A stretch of DNA of 64,000 nt from Methanorbis rubei (GTDB lineage Archaea > Halobacteriota > Methanomicrobia > Methanomicrobiales > Methanocorpusculaceae), in assembly GCF_032714495.1 (NCBI RefSeq), contig NZ_JAWDKB010000006.1, positions 90,819 to 154,818 on the forward strand. The letters run 5' to 3'. Shown here in pieces: positions 27,801 to 35,202 of this stretch. The notes beneath the pieces were generated by a model. That model saw only the letters and a program-made list of their open reading frames with translations, made no database searches and was not told where the DNA came from. Positions within the stretch are counted from its first letter, which is position 1. Each line of letters opens with the position of its first letter. Both the position numbers and the translations under genes were made by a program.

Positions 27801-28715
27801 ATTGCTGTTAAAGTCTTCTTTCACAATATGAATTAGTTCATCAGGGGTAGGTACCCTGCTGCGTTCTGACAATGGAGCAATCAAATTCGTAATTTTTTCT
27901 AATGTTTCTTTTATCCGAAAATCCGAGTCAGTTGCCTTAGTCGTTACTTTATTATTTATAAGTTCCGACATTCTTTTAAGATGATTATATATCTGAGTTT
28001 GATCTCCAAATCTGTCTGTATTACTTAAGCTTTCTTCTTTTGAAGAATTTAGGTCAATAACCATAAGGCGAATTGAGCTATTTAATTCGTCAATTCTTCG
28101 GATATTTTGACCTAATTGTTCGACAATTAAATTATCACCATGCAAGTCATTATGATACTTTTGTTTGTTTTGCAATTCACTCCAAATTCTAATAAGATCA
28201 ATTGCAAGCTGAGCGAAGTTTCTTGCATTAATATTGCTATCCTCGTTAATAAACTCATTAAAGGTTGTTCCGTTGATATACTCCAATTCTGAAACAAAAC
28301 AGGGTATGATGTGATTTCCAAAGGTAACATCAGCGCGAAAATAATTCTTTATCTTTACTATGTGATCCGTACCTTTTGATATATCACTATGCTCTACGCA
28401 TTCCTTCGCAAAAACACCATATGAAGTTTCTTCTTTGCGGTTAAAATTCTTTAACTCATCATATATTCTCGCAGGTGTTACTTTGAGAATAGTTTCTTCA
28501 TCAAATTTGCCGCTTGTACAAAGATAAGTAACTGCATAAAAACCACGTCCCTTTGGCATAACGACATTGTAACTTATATTGTCTTCAGACACAATGGTTG
28601 TAGGAATTTCTTTTAATGGAAAATCATATGGCATGTTACAGATAGAGCATAAATCCGTAAGCTGTTTTTCAGAATAATCTTTCTTAATACAATTGAAACA
28701 ACAATATTTACCCAT
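24882..28715 (-). CDS. Giant multidomain protein: zinc ribbon, kinase-like domain, P-loop ATPase, unknown C-terminal module
   Basis: 1277 residues. Cys5/6/9 and Cys23/26 form a zinc ribbon. Residues 50-250 look like a protein kinase: Lys78 (ILKV), the catalytic loop YHNDLHGDN (Asp190, Asn195) and a DFG-like DLN at 221. A P-loop NTPase follows: GMRGCGKTTLL (359-369) and Walker B FFLLDDA (524-530). A linker carries the 15-residue repeat KNLKGDDDDNLEYTE twice (858, 895). The C-terminal region has LVIIALGFEERASES (971-985), DITGLSKPL (1049-1057) and GLTGTKLQTLA (1225-1235), which I cannot assign firmly. The ATG overlaps the previous stop, after a GAGGTG site. Probable defence-type signalling ATPase; function inferred. 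Confidence 0.8.
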   Translation of the reverse strand: MGKYCCFNCIKKDYSEKQLTDLCSICNMPYDFPLKEIPTTIVSEDNISYNVVMPKGRGFYAVTYLCTSGKFDEETILKVTPARIYDELKNFNRKEETSYGVFAKECVEHSDISKGTDHIVKIKNYFRADVTFGNHIIPCFVSELEYINGTTFNEFINEDSNINARNFAQLAIDLIRIWSELQNKQKYHNDLHGDNLIVEQLGQNIRRIDELNSSIRLMVIDLNSSKEESLSNTDRFGDQTQIYNHLKRMSELINNKVTTKATDSDFRIKETLEKITNLIAPLSERSRVPTPDELIHIVKEDFNSNLSYAPWERNFVLTRLDDGYNAQTIHKCYIPFLLVDPDNKWLKGISVSGPQLITGMRGCGKTTLLGALDFHARANFEHNDTHNRIDILKDDVYVGLSASCSNLIDNRGRASSDNFAKLIWIYTIELLGIIRHLKSLDSDLINPNYKKKVVEFLQCIVTINLLDDPTQLGDSDLEHYLSMKITCFSDADGPKLKDSPKNAFESLALLIMGMSELWNNKKVFFLLDDASIRYLKVDTIIDLFSNLLFQSSLCSFKITTEMQSVELMELTSPGNVALAREGRDFTMYDFGAKVLEKIKEKNKNSNGKTFLLKILEKRLSYYVNHPDHPPSKILGNSPLSVIALNIASASKSIELNTAYYGISALAGCCVGDIGDVILLYDRIVQKYKNETPVSKKDQSDCFQDLCSGRLYNLNRRDNKLQQYAISFAEASNYLLVKSKKDYDKKMKEYNDGARKVKPSLRLRQYTSMHVRVTSDEDKKNEQLKKLIELVDAGIFIFASGAPRSKNPGANPILQFKLAYRKLYGIASLIGLSDRDRFELSGEQLDDWLNNPSKEILIKNLKGDDDDNLEYTEDDKSPDRLFDELEDNPNDKSLIKNLKGDDDDNLEYTEVKAEQSEKKELPQMQLSFFDHFSVDENRKNDETLNTDLLYLHEKIKIDKIDLSSGISKKIDLVIIALGFEERASESAKNILNIWNPKKICLIKYPEEGKTNEIVSSIQKKGYGGLIEKIDHDNLVEIYNQIDNVESCLLDITGLSKPLIFSIAEKILSSDKKTIISYTEAEEYYPLEKTIFEKFEETKKMPKYKRFRKIMDGLLIGEKPEYEIRPLLETSDCYSTRPSTLLGFVVSKNQRILTLLENRDYSWAELFVSSGKSYRSQLAQMAADIVKSNYNNIETILSDRKNPEEILKQLLNKYYALYVNQGTNIEIGLTGTKLQTLACAALSSIGKISQCWYVHPAEFDKDQFSIGAKETVYYQFEKK

Positions 28716-29928
28716 TGATTACCACCTCATAATTATTATACTGTATATTCGGGGGATGCGACATAATTGTTGCGATGGTGTTATTAAAAATAGATATATA
28801 TTTATCACGATATTTGGGACATAGACGTAAAGTTGCTATTAGCTGATTCTTATCCACCGGAATGTCTGGTAAAGCTTGAAGAATTAACCCACAGGGGTCT
28901 GGGTATTTATTATCAGATGCCACTTCCAAGTTTTGGATTTCCACAATTAAGTCTCGTATTTTCTCAAGATTATACTTACAATATCCTGATGTTGGTGCAT
29001 ATATCTCTATATCGTGACTACATTTTATTAGGTCGCAATATTCAACAAACTTTGAATATACACCTTCTTGTTTTGCTAAATTTCGCTTGAAAGCCAAATG
29101 CAAATCTTCGTTAGAGATGTCTGTTATACTATCACTATATGTATCGTAAATAACTAAATTCCGGGATATATTCTTGCAATATTCTTTATGATGCTCTAGC
29201 CAAGGAGACGATTCATTCAAGAATATGTTATAAAGTGCGAGTAAAGATTCGCCCCTTCCAATATATGGTTGATATGGAGTAGATGCATCACTGATGTAAC
29301 AAACTGCTTTTATGCCTAAGTTCGTTGCAGTTTCACAAAATATTTTTGCATATTTTGAAGCTTCTATATTATTATGACCTAAATTTGCATATTTTGACAC
29401 TCGTATATCGAGCCCCACAAGTGAAAGACCAACTGCTATTTTTTTTGAAAGAAGACTTGCAATTGCTAAAAAAGGGACATCCACTTTCTGATTCTGCTTA
29501 CGATACGAATATAAAATCGCATCAAGTGGCGTAAAAGACTGATCAGCAATAAAATGAATATATCCACCGGTTGCCACTTCTTTTTCTAAGTTGCTAAGGG
29601 TGTAATTTATTTTATAATTATTTATTTGGAATAGAGCATCAATAGCACCAGCTGGCCTACCCGGAATACCGAGCTTAACAACATCAAATCCGAGTACGTC
29701 CAAGTATAATGGACACAATAAGGTGGAAAGCGAGGATGGTCCACCTGTCGATGCAATGTCCGCCCTGTGATCTTTAAAGGGTAGACGACATCCAGAAGAG
29801 GCCAATGTTTCGGCAAGTTTTTTTATATCGCTTATTGCTACGTCATCTTGTTCGAAATATGAAACAAGCCTCTCCATCGATTCTAATGATTGATTATTTG
29901 CAAAATCACATAATATATCATCGAGCAT
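28708..29928 (-). CDS. Pyrimidine nucleoside phosphorylase/TrpD-fold protein, divergent
   Basis: 406 residues of the family that includes thymidine phosphorylase, AMP phosphorylase and TrpD. Seen: helical N-terminal subdomain; phosphate loop DIASTGGPSSLST (57-69); VVKLGIPGRPAGAIDAL (83-99), like the GR-G-GG-LDKL region of DeoA; SKKIAVGL (161-168), like SKK-AAGL; and DIRVSKYANLG (174-184). The Lys before the STGG loop of true phosphorylases is missing, so substrate or activity may differ. ATG 29928, 8 bases after AGGTGA, was preferred to GTG 29940. It overlaps the methyltransferase end and the next gene start, so the three genes are coupled. Confidence 0.82.
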   Translation of the reverse strand: MLDDILCDFANNQSLESMERLVSYFEQDDVAISDIKKLAETLASSGCRLPFKDHRADIASTGGPSSLSTLLCPLYLDVLGFDVVKLGIPGRPAGAIDALFQINNYKINYTLSNLEKEVATGGYIHFIADQSFTPLDAILYSYRKQNQKVDVPFLAIASLLSKKIAVGLSLVGLDIRVSKYANLGHNNIEASKYAKIFCETATNLGIKAVCYISDASTPYQPYIGRGESLLALYNIFLNESSPWLEHHKEYCKNISRNLVIYDTYSDSITDISNEDLHLAFKRNLAKQEGVYSKFVEYCDLIKCSHDIEIYAPTSGYCKYNLEKIRDLIVEIQNLEVASDNKYPDPCGLILQALPDIPVDKNQLIATLRLCPKYRDKYISIFNNTIATIMSHPPNIQYNNYEVVING

Positions 29929-30958
29929 ATGCACCCTCACCTTTAGTTAAAAGATAATTATATATTACTGTGCATTGTATTTGGCTAAACAGTGGCGGCA
30001 AAGCATTTCCAATCATACTAGCTATAGATTCTTTAGGAATATTTGTAGGAAATATGTAATCATAAGGAAATGTTTGTAAGAGAGAGGCTTCCCTTGCCGA
30101 AATACATCTGTCTTCCTCAGGATGTAGAAAGCGTCCCTTTGAAGGATTAAGGCAACCTCCAGTAATAGTAGGTGCGACATCATCCCATTTCATCCTACCA
30201 TAAACATCTGAAAATCCAATATTAGATTTTTTGTGGCAATTCAGACGGTATATTTCGGGTAAATCTTTTTGGCTCCCTCCCTCTTTAGGAATTACAGAAA
30301 TCATCTTTTTTATGCGATTAGAGTGATTAGGTAACATTTTGTGCATATCATCTTTTGTATTTGATGTTTTCTCTAGCTTGCCAATTGCTTCACGGACAGT
30401 ACATTTTTTTCTTTCAACTGTATCTATTTCCAAGGCATCTCCAAGAGCGCCCAAAAGCACTAATCTTTTTCTGCGTTGTGGCACACCATATTTTGAAAAA
30501 TCAACAATTAAATGCGAGATATTGTATCCAATTTTTATAAGTTCATCATAAAAATGTAAAAATCTTTCGTATTTAATTATTCCAGGTACATTTTCCAACA
30601 TAATACATTGTGGGTGGAGATCCACTATCAATCTTAAAAACTCATCAATTAAATTATTTCGTCCATCTACAACAGCTTCTCTTTTATTTTTGCACCTTAC
30701 GGAAGAAAATCCTTGGCATGGAGGGCATCCGGCAAGAAGATGAAGCGGTTCACCATGCAATAATTCCCTTATTTTATTGGAATCCAAAGTCCGTATATCA
30801 CATTCAAACACATTGGTTTCTAAATGATTTAATTTATATACACTCGCGGCATTTTTGTTTATTTCAACAGCAGCAACAACAGAAAAGCCAGCTTGTTTAA
30901 TTCCTTCTGACATGCCTCCACAACCAGCAAATAAGTCTATAGCATTATATTTTTTCAT
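29918..30958 (-). CDS. DNA (cytosine-5) methyltransferase
   Basis: 346 residues with the ordered C5-MTase motifs: I DLFAGCGGMSEG (8-19), IV GCPPCQGFS with nucleophile Cys81, VI ENVPG (122-126), VIII QRRKRL (161-166), and the C-terminal GNALPP of motif X. The target-recognition part between VIII and IX is short, so the site is probably a short palindrome; it cannot be read from sequence. No restriction endonuclease frame accompanies it. It is the first gene of the overlapping operon, with a TAAGGAATGA ribosome-site region just before the ATG. Confidence 0.95.
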   Translation of the reverse strand: MKKYNAIDLFAGCGGMSEGIKQAGFSVVAAVEINKNAASVYKLNHLETNVFECDIRTLDSNKIRELLHGEPLHLLAGCPPCQGFSSVRCKNKREAVVDGRNNLIDEFLRLIVDLHPQCIMLENVPGIIKYERFLHFYDELIKIGYNISHLIVDFSKYGVPQRRKRLVLLGALGDALEIDTVERKKCTVREAIGKLEKTSNTKDDMHKMLPNHSNRIKKMISVIPKEGGSQKDLPEIYRLNCHKKSNIGFSDVYGRMKWDDVAPTITGGCLNPSKGRFLHPEEDRCISAREASLLQTFPYDYIFPTNIPKESIASMIGNALPPLFSQIQCTVIYNYLLTKGEGAYAR

Positions 30959-31025
30959 AAGATCATTCCTTAATAAATGGAATTTGTCGATACTATCTCT
31001 ACTACGTTATTCTGTATCATACACC

Positions 31026-31364
31026 TTAATTATGTTTTCGTTTATCCTCCAATTTTTGGGTTGATATTGGAATAGCCCACGCTTTTCCAAGACATTGAAC
31101 ACCTTTCTTTTATACGGCCTTGTTCACAAATAATTTGAACTTGCCGTTCAGAGATATTTACTTATTAAATACTTCTTTTGATATTGTACATTCCATATTT
31201 AACTTATTTATTAGGTAATTACGCATATATTTGTCTAGTTTTTCTCCTCTAAATCCAAAATATCCATTGTCCAAAACCGAACTCCATTTCCATCCCCCAC
31301 TCGGTATGGAAATATCACGAATTTGTTTGTTACCACCAAGTTTATCAGAATTTACCTGACGATT
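31026..31364 (-). pseudogene. Decayed helix-turn-helix (HTH_17/excisionase-like) gene
   Basis: Reading the minus strand and allowing two frameshifts (about 31160 and 31104-31112) gives TISKEVFNK, then NISERQVQIICEQGRIK, then GVQCLGKAWAIPISTQK and a stop at 31026. This is the familiar small DNA-binding module with pattern ISERQVQ-LCEQGRI-GV-GKAWAIP. In the first frame the sequence is open back to 31364 and includes GGWKWSSVLDNGYFGFRGEK, which I do not recognise. The stop lies 67 bases upstream of the methyltransferase start, so it may once have controlled that operon. Confidence 0.65.
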
Positions 31365-31633
31365 TTATCAATCTGATAAGGAAGTACCAACCCGATCATC
31401 GAACACGGTGAGGATTTTCAACACTTCCATATCAGCTGACGAAGAGGACGCAATCGGGATTGAGACCTTTTACAACAGATTCTCTCAACATCACCCATCA
31501 TGATGCGATCCCAATCTCCCATAATTGTGAGCAAATATCATGATGTATATTCCGGCCATTTTATTTATCTAAAACTGCTCTCCAGAAATCACCCAATTAA
31601 AAAAAAGATTAGCGTCCCATCAGGCAGCCCCTT
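31365..31633. other. Gene-free right edge of the island
   Basis: About 270 bases with no acceptable frame. It contains several short remnants in different frames, consistent with decay. Composition shifts toward the host pattern after about 31600. No clear inverted or direct repeat marks the junction. Confidence 0.4.
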
Positions 31634-32152
31634 TTACTCCTCTTCGCCCATCTCTCCTAAAATCCGGCTCTCCGTCTCCAGCCGATCGCGGTACGCAACA
31701 AGTGCCACCGCATACTCTTCTGACTCATGGAATCCTTTCAGGAACTCATCCGTCGTCTCCCCCATAACCGCGCTCGCCTCTTCCGCAAGATCCGGAATAA
31801 TCTCCGCAGCCTGCTCATCAACAACATTCTGCGAATCCACCGCCACATCCATCAGCGCATTGATCGCAGTCTGGTCTGCAAAGTACTTCCCCATCGAGTT
31901 GCAGTAATTCATCAGAATCTCTGCCGCCTGTTTCTCCTTCTTCAGCTCCTTCAGCGTTTTCTTCGCAGCCTTCGTCTGCTTCGCAAGTTTCTTGTGAGAC
32001 TCGGTTGCTTTCTTCGGCACCTTTGCCTTCTGCTTGCTGCTGTCGCTGTCAGCTTGGCTCTTTCCCTTATTTTGAGCAGTTACAATAACGATTTTCTTCT
32101 CGCCGTTGAGTTTAATGACATTATTACTGCCTTTTGATTTCTCTGAGGCCAT
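31634..32152 (-). CDS. Lys/Glu-rich helical protein of unknown function
   Basis: 172 residues. A basic, Ser/Lys-rich N-terminus (residues 1-45) is followed by a coiled-coil stretch (KKLAKQTKAAKKTLKELKKE) and an acidic helical C-terminal half ending in GEMGEEE. No membrane segment or catalytic motif. The basic N-terminus could contact nucleic acid, but this is only a guess. Base use is host-like, so it marks the right flank of the island. I do not recognise the family. Confidence 0.65.
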   Translation of the reverse strand: MASEKSKGSNNVIKLNGEKKIVIVTAQNKGKSQADSDSSKQKAKVPKKATESHKKLAKQTKAAKKTLKELKKEKQAAEILMNYCNSMGKYFADQTAINALMDVAVDSQNVVDEQAAEIIPDLAEEASAVMGETTDEFLKGFHESEEYAVALVAYRDRLETESRILGEMGEEE

Positions 32153-32272
32153 GGTGGGTTACAACTCCCTGTAGAATACTACGTTAACCCTGTACTATTA
32201 TTAGTGTTTAGATGCTCCCTGATTTTATGAAAATATTTTTTTCGATAAGAGTTACAGGATGGCGAATATTTC

Positions 32273-32473
32273 GAAACGAGAATCGCATACCTGCGGTATG
32301 CTCACCGCTTCGCATGCCGTTCCGTCGTGCTCACTGCTTCGCAGCCTCGCGGAATAACACGAATAATAAACTTCCATGCATCTCTAAATGGATAGATATA
32401 TCCGATAAAAATAATTTTGCAAACTCCTTAAAAATCGCCAATGGCGATTTTTTATTCGCGTTATTCGTGTTTC
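32273..32473 (-). repeat. GAAACGCGAA intergenic element, copy D
   Basis: Read on the minus strand, it begins after the ilvA stop with GAAACACGAATAACGCGAAT and ATCGCCATTGGCGATTTTT. An AT-rich middle follows, then TTATTCGTGTTATTCCGCG, GTGAGCACGACGGAAC and GCGATTCTCGTTTC. Same order and same relation to the upstream gene as copies B, C and E. Confidence 0.85.
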
Positions 32474-32545
32474 AGAAATCAGACCGCACAACCCCTATTC
32501 CAAAAAACTCCGACGAAATCAAAAAAGAAAATTGATCAAACGAAC

Positions 32546-33739
32546 TCACATAAGTTTGTAACCGGCACCCTGGAGAGCACTCTTGATCTCATCGATCTGT
32601 TTCTGATCGCGGGTCTCCATACCGATCTTAATCACGCAGCTGTTGATCGCAGAGTTTGCCTCACCGCGATCATGATGCACGCTCACCACATTGCCACCAA
32701 GCTGTGCAATGATCTCTGAAATTCCCTGCAGCTGCCCCGGTTTATCGATCAGCGGAATCGTCAGATTCGCAACACGTCCTGACTTCAGAAGACCGCGGGT
32801 GATAACGCGGCTCAAAATCGTCACATCAATATTGCCGCCGGAAAGCACACACACCACATTCTTGCCTGCGACATCGATCTTGCCAAACATCACCGCAGCA
32901 ACAGAAACCGCTCCCGCTCCTTCGGCGATCAGTTTCTGATGCTCGATCAGCTCAAGAACCGCACTCGCAACCTCGTCATCCGTTACTGTCACGATCTCAT
33001 CAACATACTTGCTGACCATATCAAACGTAATATCGCCCGGACACTTCACCGCAATACCGTCCGCGAACGTTGAGACTGCCGCAAGCGGAGACTTCTTCTG
33101 CAGATCAACAGACCGCTTCATCGAAGGGGCTCCTTCGGTCTGCACGCCGTAGATCTTACAATCCGGTTTCAGATGCTTCATCACAAACGCAATGCCTGAG
33201 ATAAGTCCGCCGCCGCCGATCGGAACCACGACCGCATCAGCGTTCGGCAGCTGATCCAAAATCTCCAGACCAATCGTCCCCTGGCCAGCGATCACGTCGT
33301 CGTCATCGAACGGATGAATAAATGTCCTGCTCTGCTCCTTCTGCAGCTCGCACGCCCTGGCATACGCATCGTCATATGCACCTGCCACCAGCTCCACTTC
33401 TGCACCATACGACTTTGTCGCCTCAATCTTTGAGATCGGCGCGCTGTCCGGAATACAGATCAGAGAGTTAATACCGTTCTTTGCCGCCGCAAGAGCAACA
33501 CCCTGGGCATGGTTTCCTGCCGAGCACGCAATGACTCCCCGCGATTTTTCTTCGGGACTGAGTTGCGATATCTTATAGTAGGCACCGCGAACCTTGAATG
33601 AACCCGTAATCTGAAGATTTTCCGTCTTCAGATACACATACCCGTCCTTACTGAGATTGGGGGCATAGATGATATCGGTCTTTCTGATGACCGGCCGCAG
33701 GATGTAGGCGGCATGATAGATCTTGTCGAGAGTAAGCAT
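32546..33739 (-). CDS. ilvA: Threonine ammonia-lyase (biosynthetic threonine dehydratase)
   Basis: Deaminates threonine to 2-oxobutanoate for isoleucine synthesis. Fold type II PLP enzyme of 397 residues: PLP lysine in GSFKVRGAYYK, the ACSAGNHAQGVA loop, and the glycine-rich phosphate loop PIGGGGLISG. The C-terminal region (about 325-397) is a single ACT domain, ANLTIPLIDKPGQLQGISEI, which usually gives amino-acid control. Methanogens often make 2-oxobutanoate by citramalate instead, so the role may also be catabolic. It lies 1.5 kb from the ilvB operon. Confidence 0.92.
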   Translation of the reverse strand: MLTLDKIYHAAYILRPVIRKTDIIYAPNLSKDGYVYLKTENLQITGSFKVRGAYYKISQLSPEEKSRGVIACSAGNHAQGVALAAAKNGINSLICIPDSAPISKIEATKSYGAEVELVAGAYDDAYARACELQKEQSRTFIHPFDDDDVIAGQGTIGLEILDQLPNADAVVVPIGGGGLISGIAFVMKHLKPDCKIYGVQTEGAPSMKRSVDLQKKSPLAAVSTFADGIAVKCPGDITFDMVSKYVDEIVTVTDDEVASAVLELIEHQKLIAEGAGAVSVAAVMFGKIDVAGKNVVCVLSGGNIDVTILSRVITRGLLKSGRVANLTIPLIDKPGQLQGISEIIAQLGGNVVSVHHDRGEANSAINSCVIKIGMETRDQKQIDEIKSALQGAGYKLM

Positions 33740-33837
33740 CGGAGAATATCGCTATACTATACACACGCTCAGGAAATAATTCTTCACCATCGACACGTCA
33801 AAAGATTAAATTTGGTCGGTGCCCCAAACATTGTACT

Positions 33838-35013
33838 ATGCAGCGCTCCGTACTCCTTCATCGACTCGTACTATTCCGCAGTCTCCTTGATCTGCCAGTC
33901 TATCACAAACTCTCACTCTTACTTGCTGATGATGGAACAGACACCGCGCGATTTACTGATTATTATACCGAATTTGTCGCAGAACTCTACTATTATACTG
34001 ACAATCTCAGCGAATATATCAGAAAAACCGTCTACGAAAGTGACAACCTCCATATCCGACTGGTTGCCGAAAAAAAACCAGTCTCCCCGCATATTGCGTC
34101 CGCCCTCGAGGAAGAACTCAGAATTCTTGAACAGATCAGCTGCATAACTCCTGGCGATATCACTCCGCCCAACACTGGATTTCTGCCGCAGTGGAACACC
34201 ACAGAGATTGACCTCGTCAGAGGCTACGCAGAACATGCTGCAAACATTCACCAAGTCGGTTACGGCATCTATGCCGCTCATCACATGTTCATCGTCAAAG
34301 ACGATCATATCCTGCCTCTCCGGTATCCTGACCCGCAGGCACTTGCCGACCTCTACGGTTACGAAGCAGAACGGGAAAAAGTGATAGCCAATACCCTTGC
34401 TCTCCTTGAGGGAAAACCTGCTGTGAATGTTCTTCTGTATGGTGATGCAGGAACTGGCAAAAGCTCCACCGTCAAAGCCATCGTCAACGAATATTCTTCA
34501 AAGGGTCTGCGGCTCATTGAAGTCAAAAAGTCCCAGCTTGAATCCATCCCTTCGGTTATCGAAGAGCTTGCATCCAACCCCCTCAAGTTCATCCTCTTCA
34601 TCGACGACCTCTCCTTCTCCGAAGGCGACGGAGACTTCACCGCACTCAAAGCAATCCTTGAAGGAAGTGCTGCAGCCCGCACCAAAAACATCGTCATCTA
34701 TGCAACCAGCAACCGTCGTCATCTTGTTCGTGTCACCTTCAGTAGCCGAGCCGGCGACGACATCCATGTGAATGAAACGCTCGAAGAGACCATCAGCCTC
34801 TCCGCACGGTTCGGCCTCGTTATCACCTTCCAAAAACCTGACCGCGACGCATATCTTGCAATCGTCTCCTCACTTGCCAAGGAGCACGGGCTTACCATTC
34901 CACAGGATGTTCTTTTCAAAGGAGCGGAAATGCATGCACTTCGCAGCAGCGGCAGGACTCCGCGTGCCGCAAAACATTACATCGAACTGCTTGCCGCAAA
35001 CACTATTCAATAG
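33838..35013 (+). CDS. AAA-type ATPase, DUF815 family
   Basis: 391 residues. The N-terminal 170 residues are helical and unassigned. The ATPase core has Walker A GDAGTGKS (202-209), Walker B FILFIDDLSF, sensor-like YATSNRRHLV and the downstream Arg-rich region of the DUF815 (COG2607) family. Members are widespread but uncharacterised; substrate is unknown. It is transcribed alone, divergent from ilvA with about 100 bases between them. Confidence 0.87.
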   Translation: MQRSVLLHRLVLFRSLLDLPVYHKLSLLLADDGTDTARFTDYYTEFVAELYYYTDNLSEYIRKTVYESDNLHIRLVAEKKPVSPHIASALEEELRILEQISCITPGDITPPNTGFLPQWNTTEIDLVRGYAEHAANIHQVGYGIYAAHHMFIVKDDHILPLRYPDPQALADLYGYEAEREKVIANTLALLEGKPAVNVLLYGDAGTGKSSTVKAIVNEYSSKGLRLIEVKKSQLESIPSVIEELASNPLKFILFIDDLSFSEGDGDFTALKAILEGSAAARTKNIVIYATSNRRHLVRVTFSSRAGDDIHVNETLEETISLSARFGLVITFQKPDRDAYLAIVSSLAKEHGLTIPQDVLFKGAEMHALRSSGRTPRAAKHYIELLAANTIQ

Positions 35014-35115
35014 ATGATCTCTTCTTTTTTTTTACTTGGAATTTCGACGTATTTCTCAGGATATCCTTCTGATTTTCGTACCATCTTCCAAAGCTATTTC
35101 AGCAAATACTCAGAT

Positions 35116-35187
35116 ATCTATAAGAATTAACGCCTAAGGCCATTTGCGTTAATGGAAAAATTAGTCCGGGACGGTACCCGGGACTAA
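35116..35187 (+). promoter_or_regulatory. Leader of the ilv operon: TATA box, inverted repeat and second hairpin
   Basis: TATA-like TCTATAAG at 35116-35123 is followed at once by a perfect inverted repeat ATTAACGC/GCGTTAAT (35126-35133 and 35146-35153) near the expected transcription start, a typical repressor-operator position. A second hairpin, TTAGTCC...GGACTAA with inner GGG/CCC (35161-35187), lies in the leader just before the ilvB start. Both suggest control of the branched-chain amino acid genes. Confidence 0.6.
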
Positions 35188-35202
35188 ACAGTGGAAAAGA
35201 AC

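Larger units (their letters stand above)
24795..31633. mobile_element. AT-rich genomic island with methyltransferase-phosphorylase-kinase/ATPase operon
   Basis: Base composition changes sharply to AT-rich at the broken recombinase and returns to the host pattern at the gene ending at 31634. Codon use in the three large genes (many AAT, ATA, TTA and AAA codons) differs from both flanks. Contents: three overlapping minus-strand genes and a decayed helix-turn-helix gene. I found no clear flanking direct repeat, so the exact ends and the insertion mechanism are unknown. Confidence 0.7.

Noticed and set aside
29918..30958. A complete type II restriction-modification system
   Set aside because: No endonuclease frame was found between 24795 and 31633 in either strand; the neighbours are a phosphorylase-fold protein and a kinase/ATPase.
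24795..31633. Flanking direct repeats (att sites) of the island
   Set aside because: I compared the edges near 24780-24860 and 31550-31640 by eye and found only short AT-rich matches that could be chance.
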